NCBI RefSeq assembly: GCF_011045195.1
Contig: NZ_CP049199.1
Span: 4,943,501 to 5,007,500 of the forward strand
Length of the DNA: 64,000 nt
Direction of reading: 5' to 3'
From: Caulobacter soli
Lineage (GTDB): Bacteria > Pseudomonadota > Alphaproteobacteria > Caulobacterales > Caulobacteraceae
Below, piece by piece: positions 44,255 to 55,098 of this stretch. The translations under genes and the position numbers were made by a program. Position 1 is the first letter of the stretch, and every line of letters starts with the position of its first letter. Under the pieces are notes generated by a model that saw only the letters and a program-made list of their open reading frames with translations, did not search any database and was not told where the DNA came from.

Positions 44255-44395
44255 GATTCCTCTTTCTCGCGGCGAACCGCGGTCGGGTAGGAATCATCGG
44301 CTCCTTCCTGAGGAGCGGTTCGGCATGACGCCCGGCGGAAATCCATCACCGTGGCCGGCTTCTAGGCGGCCACGGTGATGGATGTCAAATCCGCC

Positions 44396-46807
44396 CTACT
44401 TCAGAGCATAGGCGATGACCTGGTCGCCGATCGGGGTTTCCATGAAGTGGTGGCCGCCGGTCATGATGACCACGTACTGCTTGCCGCCGACGTCGTAGGT
44501 CATGGGCGTGGCCTGACCGCCGGCCGGCAGCACGTCCTGCCAGACCGTCTTGCCGGTCTTGATGTCGATGGCGCGGATCAGGTTGTCGGTGGCGGCCGCC
44601 ACGAACACCAGGCCGCCGGCCGTGACCACCGCCCCGCCGTTGTTGGGCGTGCCGATCTCGACCGGCAGGTGCGAGGGAATCCCGAACGGGCCGTTGGTGC
44701 GGGCCGAGCCGAACGGGCGGTCCCACAAGGTCTTCCCGGTCTTCAGGTCGATGGCGCGGAGCCCGCCATAGGGCGGCTCCTTGCACAGCAGACCCGTCAG
44801 CGGCAGGCGCCAGCCGGCGTTGACGTCGATGGCGTAGGGCGTGCCGACCTGCGGGTCGCCCGCGCCCTCCGCGCCCTTCTTCATCGAGCCGCCACGGGCG
44901 TCGCCGCGCGGGGTCCAGCCCTTGGCGTCGGCCACCGCGCGCGGCACCAGACGGTTGTAGTTGGGCATGTCGTTGTAGTTGGCGACGATCACGCCGCGAC
45001 TGGAATCGACGGCCACGCCACCCCAGTCCGACCCGCCGTTGTAGCCGGGATATTCGATGTAGCGGCGATCGGCGACCGGCGGGGTGAAGAAGCCGTCGTA
45101 CTTGGCGCGCTTGAACTGGATGCGGCAGATCATCTGGTCGATCGGCGACATGCCCCACATCTGCTTCTCGCTCAGATCGGCCTTGCGCAGGGTGTGATAG
45201 AGCGAGAACGGCTGGGTCGCCGCGCGTTGCGCCGGCTCGAGCCCGCCCTGTGGCACGGCGCGTTCCTCGACGCCCGTCAGCGGCCGGCCGGTGCGACGGT
45301 CCAGAACGAAGATGTCGCCGCGCTTGCTGGGCAGCACCACGGCCGGGACCGGACCGCCGGCGGTCGGGAAGTCGACCAGCGTGCCTTGCGAGCCCAGGTC
45401 ATAGTCCCAGACGTCGTTGTGCACGGTCTGGAAGCTCCAGCGCGGCTTGCCGGTGGTCACGTCCAGGGCGACCAGCGAGGTGGAGTACTGCTTTTCCAGC
45501 GTCGTGCGGCTGGAGCTCCAGTAGTCGGCGGCGCTGACGCCCAGCGGCAGATAGACCAGGCCCAGGGCCTCGTCGCCGGTGGCCGTGGTCCACATGTTGG
45601 GCGTGCCCTTGGTGTAGGTCTGGCCCTGCGGCGGCAGGGTCGAGATGTCGGGACGGGTCATGTCCCAGGCCCAGCGCAGGGCGCCGGTGACGGCGTCGAA
45701 GCCCTGGATCGTACCCGACGGCGCGTCGCGGCGCTGGCCGTCCAGCACCTGGTGGCCGACCACGACCACGCCCCGCACGATGGTCGGGGCCGAGGTGATC
45801 GACAGCATGCCGGCCGCCGAGGGTCCGAAACCGACATTGGTCGAGATCTGGCCGCCCTGGCCGAAGTCGGCGCAAGGAACGCCGGTCTTGGCGTCGACCG
45901 CGATCAGGCGGGCGTCCAGCGTGCCCTCGATGATCCGGGTCGAACAGGCCTTGGCCGGATCGGCGCCGGGCACGGCGTAGTAGCTGACGCCCCGGCAGGC
46001 GGCGGTATAGGGGATGGCCTCGTCCGGCACCTTGGGATCATAGCGCCAGCGGGTCTGGCCGGTGGCCGCGTCGATGGCCAGCATGATGTTCTTGGGCGTG
46101 CAGACATAGAGATTGCCGCCCACCTTCAGCGGCGTGTTCTCCGCGCCGTACTTGCCTTGAGCGGCCGCGCTGGGCATGTCGCCGGTGCGGATCATCCAGA
46201 CGCGGGCCAGGTTCTTGGCGTTGTCGGCGGTCAGCTGGGTCAGGGGCGAATAGCGCTGGCCGGCATAGGTGCCGCCATAGGCCGGCCAGTCCGCGCCGAC
46301 GCGCTGCAGCGAAGGGTCGTTGTCGGTCATGGCGGCGATGGCGGGCAGAGGTCCGTCGACCTTGGCCTTGTTGGCGCCGGCCACCACCACGCCGCCGACG
46401 ATCAGGAACACTGCGAGGGCCGCGAAGCCGACCAGCGACTTCTTGCGGCCGGGCGGACCGGGGTCGACCACCGGCAGGGCGGCCAGCACCAGGACCAGCA
46501 GCACGGTCGGGGCGATCACGCGGGGCACCAGGGCCCAGCCGTTCAGCCCGACCTCCCACAGCGCCCACAGCACGGTCAGGACGAAGACGGCGATATAGAT
46601 CCAGGCGCCCAGCGCCCGTCGCCGGACCAGCATGACGCCGGACACCAGCAGGCCCAGACCCGAGAGCACGTAATAGGGAGAGCCGCCGAGCACGGCCAGC
46701 CAGGCGCCGCCGATCGCCAGGGTCAGGCCGATCAGGGCCAGGACCAAGCCGAGGAGCACGACGGCCCAATCGCCCGCGCCCTTTCGTGAAGAAGAGAGGG
46801 ACGCCAT
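44396..46807 (-). CDS. gcd: Membrane-bound PQQ glucose dehydrogenase
   Basis: 803 residues, the normal length. Five N-terminal membrane helices (about 14-150) anchor it in the inner membrane and bind ubiquinone; the rest is an eight-bladed PQQ propeller facing the periplasm with W-docking motifs such as DWGGVAVD and TPYAIDVNAGWRLPLTG. It oxidises aldoses to lactones and passes electrons to ubiquinone. No pqq genes are in this window, so cofactor comes from elsewhere. Monocistronic. Confidence 0.95.
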   Translation of the reverse strand: MASLSSSRKGAGDWAVVLLGLVLALIGLTLAIGGAWLAVLGGSPYYVLSGLGLLVSGVMLVRRRALGAWIYIAVFVLTVLWALWEVGLNGWALVPRVIAPTVLLVLVLAALPVVDPGPPGRKKSLVGFAALAVFLIVGGVVVAGANKAKVDGPLPAIAAMTDNDPSLQRVGADWPAYGGTYAGQRYSPLTQLTADNAKNLARVWMIRTGDMPSAAAQGKYGAENTPLKVGGNLYVCTPKNIMLAIDAATGQTRWRYDPKVPDEAIPYTAACRGVSYYAVPGADPAKACSTRIIEGTLDARLIAVDAKTGVPCADFGQGGQISTNVGFGPSAAGMLSITSAPTIVRGVVVVGHQVLDGQRRDAPSGTIQGFDAVTGALRWAWDMTRPDISTLPPQGQTYTKGTPNMWTTATGDEALGLVYLPLGVSAADYWSSSRTTLEKQYSTSLVALDVTTGKPRWSFQTVHNDVWDYDLGSQGTLVDFPTAGGPVPAVVLPSKRGDIFVLDRRTGRPLTGVEERAVPQGGLEPAQRAATQPFSLYHTLRKADLSEKQMWGMSPIDQMICRIQFKRAKYDGFFTPPVADRRYIEYPGYNGGSDWGGVAVDSSRGVIVANYNDMPNYNRLVPRAVADAKGWTPRGDARGGSMKKGAEGAGDPQVGTPYAIDVNAGWRLPLTGLLCKEPPYGGLRAIDLKTGKTLWDRPFGSARTNGPFGIPSHLPVEIGTPNNGGAVVTAGGLVFVAAATDNLIRAIDIKTGKTVWQDVLPAGGQATPMTYDVGGKQYVVIMTGGHHFMETPIGDQVIAYALK

Positions 46808-46915
46808 GACGATGCTCCAAGCTGAACCGCTTACGCGGACTGAACATGTTCAGCGAGGCTTAGGTTCCCTGGCGCGGATCGGATCCGTCGGAAATATGAC
46901 AAGGTCAGCAAAGCG

Positions 46916-46967
46916 CTCTGCTTGACAGAGTATGCACTTCATATACTCTGAAATACAGAGCGCTCTG
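46916..46967. promoter_or_regulatory. Tandem CTCTG-N5-CAGAG operators at a promoter
   Basis: Two sites of identical form, CTCTG-cttga-CAGAG (46916-46930) and CTCTG-aaata-CAGAG (46946-46960), lie exactly 30 nt apart, followed by another CTCTG at 46963-46967 making the palindrome CAGAGCGCTCTG. The central 25 nt (46926-46950) also form an 8-bp inverted repeat. TTGACA at 46922-46927 overlaps the first site. Probably bound by the winged-helix protein encoded in the same operon. Confidence 0.6.
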
Positions 46968-46991
46968 AGCGCGAACCAAACGGAGAGTGCG

Positions 46992-47546
46992 ATGGGCATT
47001 TCCAAGAGCGAGGCGGCGTCGGCCTTGACCGATATCGAGCGCACGGCAGGGCGCGGCCGACTGCTGAAGGGCTATCACGTGGCCGGGCCGATCCTGATGG
47101 CCTGGGGCGTGATCTGGGCGATCGGCTATTCCGGCATGGGCCTGCTGCCGCCCGAACGATGGAGCCTGATCTGGCTGCCGCTCGACGTCCTGGGCGTGGT
47201 GGCGACGCTCCTGCTCAGCCGGGGCGGCAAGAGCGGCGCGAGGACAAGTCAGGCCTGGAAGATCTGGGCCAGCGTCCTGGCGATCATGGCCTTCATGATC
47301 GCCACCTATGTGGTCTTCCAGCCGACCTCGGTCGAACCGGCCATCGTCTATCCGGGCCTGATGACCGGCCTGGTCTATGCCGGCGTCGGCATCGCCTTCG
47401 CGCCCCGCTACCTGTGGATCGGCGGAGCGGTGTTCATCGCCACCCTGGTCGGCTACTTCGCTTTCCAGCCCTGGCTGGCCTTCTGGATGGCGGCGGTCGG
47501 CGGCGGCGGACTGATCGCGGGCGGCCTGTGGCTGCGGAGGGCGTGA
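46992..47546 (+). CDS. Membrane protein paired with wHTH regulator (184 aa)
   Basis: About five helices (residues 25-45, 58-75, 88-108, 117-135, 140-175). GGAGAG lies 6 nt before ATG 46992. The N terminus MGISKSEAASALTDIERTAG is cytosolic. No named family, but similar proteins are commonly coupled to small winged-helix regulators, as here; the downstream gene overlaps or nearly touches it. Function unknown. Confidence 0.75.
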   Translation: MGISKSEAASALTDIERTAGRGRLLKGYHVAGPILMAWGVIWAIGYSGMGLLPPERWSLIWLPLDVLGVVATLLLSRGGKSGARTSQAWKIWASVLAIMAFMIATYVVFQPTSVEPAIVYPGLMTGLVYAGVGIAFAPRYLWIGGAVFIATLVGYFAFQPWLAFWMAAVGGGGLIAGGLWLRRA

Positions 47547-47548
47547 GC

Positions 47549-47851
47549 GTGGCGGAACTGGACGAACTGATCCATCAGCCCCTGCGGCTGAAGATCATGG
47601 CCGCGCTGCACGCCGAGCGCGACGCCGAGCCGCTGGAGTTCGCGCGCCTGAAGGCCGTCACCCAGGCCACCGACGGCAATCTGGGCAGCCACCTGGCCAC
47701 TCTGGAAAAGGCCGGCTACGTGGCGATCGCCAAGGACTTCGTCGGCAAGAAGCCCCGCACCCGCGTGGCCCTGACCCCGGCCGGCCGCAAGGCGTTCCGC
47801 CGCCATGTCGACTATCTGCGCGCGGTCGTCGAGGGCGTGGACGGGGACTAG
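47549..47851 (+). CDS. Winged-helix transcriptional regulator (100 aa)
   Basis: Single winged-helix domain of the PF13601 type: ELDELIHQPLRLKIMAAL, FARLKAVTQATDGNLGSHLA, TLEKAGYVAI then VALTPAGRKAFRRH. GTG 47549 is chosen because GGAGG lies 8 nt upstream; GTG 47543 overlaps the previous stop but would have too short a spacing. Likely an autorepressor acting on the tandem CTCTG sites. Confidence 0.85.
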   Translation: MAELDELIHQPLRLKIMAALHAERDAEPLEFARLKAVTQATDGNLGSHLATLEKAGYVAIAKDFVGKKPRTRVALTPAGRKAFRRHVDYLRAVVEGVDGD

Positions 47852-47857
47852 GAGCGC

Positions 47858-48009
47858 TCCTTCTCCCCTTGCGGGAGAAGGAGGCGGCGAAGCCGACGGA
47901 TGAGGGGTCGCACCGGCGAAAGCCGCGCGACCCTCTCTCGTTTGGCGTTTGAGGCCCCCTCATCCGCCCCCACTTCGTGGGGCCACCTTCTCCCGCAAGG
48001 GGAGAAGGA
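47858..48009. repeat. Dispersed inverted repeat (TCCTTCTCCCC ... type)
   Basis: Left arm 47858-47907 and right arm 47956-48009 match at both ends (TCCTTCTCCCCTTGCGGGAG and GGATGAGGGG) with variable centres. Fills the gap between the wHTH gene and the convergent glmM, and could act as a bidirectional terminator. Confidence 0.8.
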
Positions 48010-48017
48010 TTTGGAAC

Positions 48018-49364
48018 TCAGACCGCCTTCACCGCCGAGACGATCGACTTGACCACCTTCTTGACCAGGGCCGGGTCGTCGCCCTCGGCCATGATGCGGA
48101 TCAGGGGCTCGGTGCCCGACGGGCGGACCACGATGCGGCCCGAGCCGTTCAGCTGGCTCTCGCCGTCGGCGATGGCTTCCTTGACGCTCTTGTGCTCCAG
48201 CGGCTTGCCGCCGGCGAAGCGGACGTTCTCCAGCAACTGCGGCACGGGGTCGAACTGACGGCCCAGAGCGCTCATCGGCTTGCCGCTCTGGATCATCACC
48301 GCCAGCACCTGCAGGGCCGCGATCAAGCCATCGCCCGTGGTCGAGAAGTCCGACAGGATCACGTGACCCGACTGCTCGCCGCCGATGTTGAAGCCGCCCT
48401 CGCGCATGCGGGCCATCACATAGCGGTCGCCGACGCTGGTGCGCTCCAGCTTCAGGCCCTGCTCGCCCATCAGGCGCTCCAGGCCGAGATTGGACATCAC
48501 CGTGGCCACCACGCCGCCGGCCTTCAGCTTGCCGGCTTTCGCGAGAGCCAGAGCGATGATCGCCATGATCTGGTCGCCGTCGACCACCACGCCCTTTTCG
48601 TCGCAGATCACCAGCCGGTCGGCGTCGCCGTCCAGGGCGATGCCGATGTCGGCGCGGTATTCGCGCACCAGCCGGGCCATGGTTTCGGGATGGGTCGAGC
48701 CGCATTCGGCGTTGATGTTCGTGCCGTCGGGCGCGACGCCGATCGGGAAGACCTCGGCGCCCAGCTCGTAGAGGGCCTCGGGGGCGACCTTGTAGGCCGC
48801 GCCGTGGGCGCAATCGATGACGATGCGCAGGCCGGCCAGGCTCATATTGCGCGGGAAGCTCGCCTTGACGATCTCGATGTAGCGGGCCTGGGCGTCGTCG
48901 ACGCGCTTGACTCGTCCCAGCTCGCGCGGCGAGGCCAGGCCCTCCTGCAGGCCCTCGTCCATCAGGGCCTCGATCTTCAGTTCCTGCTCGTCCGACAGCT
49001 TGTAGCCGTCGGGGCCGAACAGCTTGATGCCGTTGTCGGCGAAGTCGTTGTGCGACGCCGAGATCATCACGCCCAGATCGGCGCGCATCGAGCGGGTCAT
49101 CATCGCCACGGCCGGCGTGGGCAACGGACCAAAGAGCCGCACGTCCATGCCGACGCTGGCGAAACCGGCCACCAGGGCCGGTTCGATCATGTAGCCCGAC
49201 AGGCGCGTGTCCTTGCCGATCACCACCAGGTGGCGGCGGTCGTCCTGCGAGCGAAACAGCTTGCCGGCCGCCAGGCCGACGCGCAGGGCGACCTCGGCGG
49301 TCATCGGATGCTTGTTGGCCTGGCCGCGGATGCCGTCGGTGCCGAAATAAGCGCGCTTGCTCAT
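48018..49364 (-). CDS. glmM: Phosphoglucosamine mutase
   Basis: 448 residues, start at [14 protein letters not shown]. Interconverts glucosamine-6-phosphate and glucosamine-1-phosphate for UDP-GlcNAc. The phosphoserine loop MISASHND puts the catalytic Ser at 104; the Mg site DGDADR and the sugar loop GGEQSGHVI are intact, as is the C-terminal phosphate-binding [10 protein letters not shown]. Divergent from glmS, a pairing that joins consecutive steps of amino-sugar synthesis. Confidence 0.97.
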   Translation of the reverse strand: MSKRAYFGTDGIRGQANKHPMTAEVALRVGLAAGKLFRSQDDRRHLVVIGKDTRLSGYMIEPALVAGFASVGMDVRLFGPLPTPAVAMMTRSMRADLGVMISASHNDFADNGIKLFGPDGYKLSDEQELKIEALMDEGLQEGLASPRELGRVKRVDDAQARYIEIVKASFPRNMSLAGLRIVIDCAHGAAYKVAPEALYELGAEVFPIGVAPDGTNINAECGSTHPETMARLVREYRADIGIALDGDADRLVICDEKGVVVDGDQIMAIIALALAKAGKLKAGGVVATVMSNLGLERLMGEQGLKLERTSVGDRYVMARMREGGFNIGGEQSGHVILSDFSTTGDGLIAALQVLAVMIQSGKPMSALGRQFDPVPQLLENVRFAGGKPLEHKSVKEAIADGESQLNGSGRIVVRPSGTEPLIRIMAEGDDPALVKKVVKSIVSAVKAV

Positions 49365-49585
49365 GATCTCGATCTTGTCTCGCCTGAGCATGACGCAGTC
49401 ACGCCCAATTGGTTTGGTTTGGATCATTCCAACGGAATGAGTCGGGGCTAGGTCGAACCGCGAAACGATCCGAAATGCAGATTTATGAGCGCCCGCCCGT
49501 GGGCGAATGCTAAAGGCGGCGCTCGAAATATCCCGCTTCGGTAGCAATAGCTCTCACCGTAGCGTTCTAACAAGGATCATGGCCC

Positions 49586-51418
<1,833 letters not shown>

Positions 51419-51468
51419 GTCGATCCGGACGTCAGGCAACCAAGCTTGGCGCGGGCGGTTGACTAGGC

Positions 51469-51651
51469 ATGACCAAGCCCAGTTCAGACTCTCCGCCCAT
51501 CGCGTCGGATGAAGATGCCGGCGCCAACGTTCGCGCCCCAACGGAGACGCCGCAGACGCCCGACGAGGTCCGACGTGGCGTGCTCCAACAGCGCAACCAC
51601 ATCCAGGAGCTGGATGGCGAGGACCCGCTGCGCGGCGGCGTGGACGACTAG
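51469..51651 (+). CDS. Small hypothetical protein (60 aa)
   Basis: Hydrophilic and probably disordered; the most ordered part is PDEVRRGVLQQRNHIQELDG. The ATG is 51 nt after glmS. GC and codon pattern fit the genome, but there is no family and no strong Shine-Dalgarno (GGCGCGGG region only). Confidence 0.5.
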   Translation: MTKPSSDSPPIASDEDAGANVRAPTETPQTPDEVRRGVLQQRNHIQELDGEDPLRGGVDD

Positions 51652-51669
51652 GGCGGCCGAGTCCGCGTC

Positions 51670-53082
51670 CTAGCCGGCCAACTTCGACTTGCGCACCGAA
51701 TAGCCGAAATAGATCGCGCAGGCCGCCGCCGCCCAGACCGCGAACAGGATCCAGGTGTCGAGCGGCAGACCGATGATCAGGTAGCCGCAGAAGGCCACGC
51801 TGACCGCCGGCACGACCGGGTAGAGCGGCACGCGATAGCCGCGTGGCAGGTCCGGCTGGGTTCGGCGCAGGATGATCACCCCCAGCGAGACGATGGCGAA
51901 GGCGATCAGCGTGCCCATGCTGGTCAGGTTGACCAGGGTGTCGAGCGGCACGAAGGCGGCCAGCAGCGCGATGAAGGCCGCCACGATCCAGGTGTTGAGG
52001 TCCGGGCTCTGGGTCTTCGGATTGACCCGCTGGAACACCTTGGGCAGCAGGCCGTCGCGGCTCATGGCGTAGAGGATGCGGGTCTGGCCGTACATGACCA
52101 CCAGGGTGATCGAGAAGATCGAGACGATGGCCCCGACGCAGAGGATCAGCGAGGTCCAGGCCTGGCCAGTCAGGTTGCGCAGGATCACCGCCAGCCCCGC
52201 CTCCTGTCCGGCGAACGCCGTCCAGGGCTGAGCTCCGACGGCCGCCAGGGCCACCAGGATGTAGACCGCCGTGACGATCAGCAGGCTCAGGATGATGCCC
52301 AGCGGCAGGGTGCGGCGCGGGTCCTTGACCTCGTCGCCGGCCGTCGAGACCGCGTCGATGCCGATGTACGAAAAGAAGATCGACGAGGCCGCCGCCCCGA
52401 TCCCGGCCATGCCCATCGGCGCGAAGGGCGTCAGGTTGCCGGCGTGGAAGCCGCTGAAGGCGATGACCACGAAGAACAGCAGCACCAGCAGCTTCAGCAC
52501 CACCAGCACGGCGTTGACCGTCACCGACTCCTTGACCCCGCGCAGCAGCAGGATCAGGCAGGCGCCGACCAGCACCACGGCCGGCAGGTTGAACACCCCG
52601 CCCGCCCCCGGCGCCTTGGCGATGGCGTCGGGCATGCGCCAGCCGATCAGGTCGGAGAACATCTCGTTCAGATACTGCCCCCAGCCCACCGCGATGGCCG
52701 AGGCCGAGACCGCGTATTCCAGCAGCAGGCACGCCCCGACCAGGAAGGCGACGAACTCGCCCAGGGTGGCGTAGGCGTAGGAATAGGATGACCCCGACAC
52801 CGGAATGGTCGAGGCCAGTTCGGCGTAGCACAGGGCCGTCAGGGCCGCGGTGATCCCGGCGATCACGAACGAGACGATGACGGCGGGCCCAGCGGCCGGC
52901 ACGGCCGTGGTCAGGGCCACGAAGATGCCGGTGCCGATCGTGGCCCCCACGCCCAGCATGGTCAGCTGGAACAGGCCGATGGTGCGGTGCAGGCCGTCTT
53001 CCGGCAGATGCTCGCCGCCCTCGGCGACGACCCGGCCCACGGGCTTGCGGCGAAACAGGTCGGCCGCGCGAAACTGGCCCAT
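51670..53082 (-). CDS. APC-superfamily amino-acid permease
   Basis: 470 residues, twelve helices. The core GLFQLTMLGVGATIGTGIFV (35-54) and the following SYSYAYATLGEFVAFLVGAC are typical of the cationic-amino-acid transporter (CAT)/YfnA branch. Imports an amino acid by proton symport. Convergent with the small gene downstream of glmS and divergent from the TrmO-like gene. Confidence 0.9.
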   Translation of the reverse strand: MGQFRAADLFRRKPVGRVVAEGGEHLPEDGLHRTIGLFQLTMLGVGATIGTGIFVALTTAVPAAGPAVIVSFVIAGITAALTALCYAELASTIPVSGSSYSYAYATLGEFVAFLVGACLLLEYAVSASAIAVGWGQYLNEMFSDLIGWRMPDAIAKAPGAGGVFNLPAVVLVGACLILLLRGVKESVTVNAVLVVLKLLVLLFFVVIAFSGFHAGNLTPFAPMGMAGIGAAASSIFFSYIGIDAVSTAGDEVKDPRRTLPLGIILSLLIVTAVYILVALAAVGAQPWTAFAGQEAGLAVILRNLTGQAWTSLILCVGAIVSIFSITLVVMYGQTRILYAMSRDGLLPKVFQRVNPKTQSPDLNTWIVAAFIALLAAFVPLDTLVNLTSMGTLIAFAIVSLGVIILRRTQPDLPRGYRVPLYPVVPAVSVAFCGYLIIGLPLDTWILFAVWAAAACAIYFGYSVRKSKLAG

Positions 53083-53196
53083 GGACGTCCTCGAGGTGAA
53101 TGCGGCGGCAAACTAGCCCCGCCATGCGCCTCGCATCAACTTGCCTTGACGATCCGGCGCGACGAAGCTGCGCCAAACCCCGCGGGAGAGAAGACC

Positions 53197-53658
53197 ATGT
53201 CCATCACCATGACGCCGATCGGCCTGGTGCGCGGCGGTCGCGACGTCCCCGAGGATGACGACTGGGGCCAGAGCCAGGCGCGGATCGACCTGGACCCCGC
53301 CCGCTTCGACGCCGAGGCGCTGATGGGCCTGGACGCCTTCAGCCACGTCGAGGTGATCTATGTGTTCGACAAGGTCACCGACGACCAGATCGTCACCGGC
53401 GCCCGCCACCCGCGTGGCAACAAGGACTGGCCCAAGGTCGGCATCTTCGCCCAGCGCGGCAAGAACCGGCCCAACCGGATCGGCGTCACGGTCTGCGACA
53501 TCGTCGCGGTCAACGGCCTGTCGCTGGAGGTGCGCGGCCTGGACGCCATCGACGGCACGCCCGTCCTCGACCTCAAGCCGGTGATGGCCGGCTTCGCCCC
53601 ACGCGGCGAGCACCGCGAGCCCGACTGGGCGCGGGAGATCATGAAAAACTACTGGTAG
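53197..53658 (+). CDS. TrmO-like SAM-dependent methyltransferase (UPF0066/TsaA)
   Basis: 153 residues, start at ATG 53197 with GGGAGAG upstream. Motifs: TPIGLVRGGRDVP, FSHVEVIYVFDKV, and the SAM-site GIFAQRGKNRPNRIGVTVC. This is the minimal N-terminal beta-barrel of the TrmO family, which methylates N6-threonylcarbamoyladenosine-37 of tRNA-Thr; the E. coli C-terminal domain is absent. The exact substrate is uncertain. Confidence 0.88.
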   Translation: MSITMTPIGLVRGGRDVPEDDDWGQSQARIDLDPARFDAEALMGLDAFSHVEVIYVFDKVTDDQIVTGARHPRGNKDWPKVGIFAQRGKNRPNRIGVTVCDIVAVNGLSLEVRGLDAIDGTPVLDLKPVMAGFAPRGEHREPDWAREIMKNYW

Positions 53659-53866
53659 GCGCGCCGTTCATCGGGGGCGCGAAGGCCTGGCCAGGGCCTT
53701 GCCTGAAATAAGAACAAAATAGGAACACAAGGCGTCCGAATCTGACGCATCGATCCTCCAGATTAAAACCGTCCGTTGCATTCCAGACGTCGCGCCATAA
53801 GCGGCCAAGGGACGGACACCGCAATTTTATGCGGCTTATATTTTTGAAAAATTTGGAGAATTTAAA

Positions 53867-55018
53867 ATGACCAACTACGTTTTCGCCGACGACTATCGCT
53901 TGCCCGGCGACCCGGACGACACGCTGAGCTTCCAGCGCGCGTTCGCCGCCTCCAACGAAGTGCGGATGCTGGCCAAGGTCTACACGGTCAGCGCCCCGGT
54001 GCAGTTTCCGCGGGGCGGCACCGCGCTCAAGGGCTGCGGGATCGGCGTGACCTTCCTGCGCTCGACCAACGCCTCCCAACCGGTGATCCTGATCCCGGCC
54101 GCCACCGACTATGTCACGATGATGGACTTCACCGTCGATCACCTGGGCGTCACGGCCCTGCCCGGCGGCGATGGCGTCCAACTTCAGAAGGCGATCAGCT
54201 ACAGCTGGGACAACGGCGTGATCACCAATGTCCGCGCCAATTCCAACTATATCGGCTGGAACCTGGGCATGACCGCCTACACCACCCTGGTGAACTGCGG
54301 CGCGGCCCAGAACCTCTCGCACGGCTTCAGCTTCACGGCCAATCCTGACTACGCCGCCAACCCGCTGCAGTACTACCTGACCAAGTGCACGGCCACGCAG
54401 AACCATGGCAACGGCTACCACTACGCCACCGAGCATGGCTCGCGGCAGAGCGGGACCGTCACCACCTCGGTCGGCGCGCTGGAGAACTGCGTCACCTGGG
54501 CCAACCTCGGCCACGGTGTGAGCGCGGTGGGCCTGCAGACCAACCCGATCGCCAGCATCCGCGTCGACGGCGGCTTCTACGGCGAGGACAGCGGCCACGG
54601 GATCTACCTGGACACCTGGGGCGCCCAGCACCTGGTCAAGCCGGGCTATATCGAGCTCTCCGGCGACTGCGGCATCTATCTGTCCGACCACAACAAGCAG
54701 GTGCAGGTGGGCCCGACCCTCGTCGTCAACAACGGCAATGACGGCATTCTCGTCAATTGCCCGGACGTGACGATCACGGGCGGTCAGTTCATCGCCAACG
54801 GCCGGCTGCACAACAACGGCCGCGCGAACGGCATCTACTTCTTCGTCAGCGGCACGGGCGTCGTCAGCGGCGTGCGGGCTCGCGCGGAAGGTGGGCAGCA
54901 GGACTGGGGCGTGGTGACCAACGCCGACGTCCTGCTGGTCGGCAACGACCTGCGCAACAACAACCTGGGCGCCCAGACCGGGGTGACCAATCCGAACTCG
55001 ACGGGCAACCGCGTCTAG
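53867..55018 (+). CDS. Parallel beta-helix protein, orphan
   Basis: 383 residues, start at ATG with GGAG 9 nt upstream in an AT-rich leader. The sequence cycles through short strands and Asn/Gly turns (GVITNVRANSNYIGWNL, GHGFSFTANPDYAAN, GNGYHYATEHGSRQSG, VTITGGQFIANGRLHNN), as in right-handed beta-helix folds of Pectate_lyase_3 or tailspike proteins. There is no signal peptide or membrane segment. Such folds cleave or bind polysaccharide. The non-coding leader is AT-rich, unlike its surroundings, which suggests horizontal origin. It stands alone between TrmO-like and cfa genes. Confidence 0.75.
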   Translation: MTNYVFADDYRLPGDPDDTLSFQRAFAASNEVRMLAKVYTVSAPVQFPRGGTALKGCGIGVTFLRSTNASQPVILIPAATDYVTMMDFTVDHLGVTALPGGDGVQLQKAISYSWDNGVITNVRANSNYIGWNLGMTAYTTLVNCGAAQNLSHGFSFTANPDYAANPLQYYLTKCTATQNHGNGYHYATEHGSRQSGTVTTSVGALENCVTWANLGHGVSAVGLQTNPIASIRVDGGFYGEDSGHGIYLDTWGAQHLVKPGYIELSGDCGIYLSDHNKQVQVGPTLVVNNGNDGILVNCPDVTITGGQFIANGRLHNNGRANGIYFFVSGTGVVSGVRARAEGGQQDWGVVTNADVLLVGNDLRNNNLGAQTGVTNPNSTGNRV

Positions 55019-55098
55019 TCGGATCGGACGCGTGCGCTAGCGTCCGGGCTCAAAGGCACCCGGGGGATCTCTCCCGGGCGCCGATGCGCGTCGCGTGT

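Noticed and set aside
49365..49585. glmS ribozyme upstream of glmS
   Set aside because: No recognisable core; the ribozyme is chiefly a Firmicutes feature.
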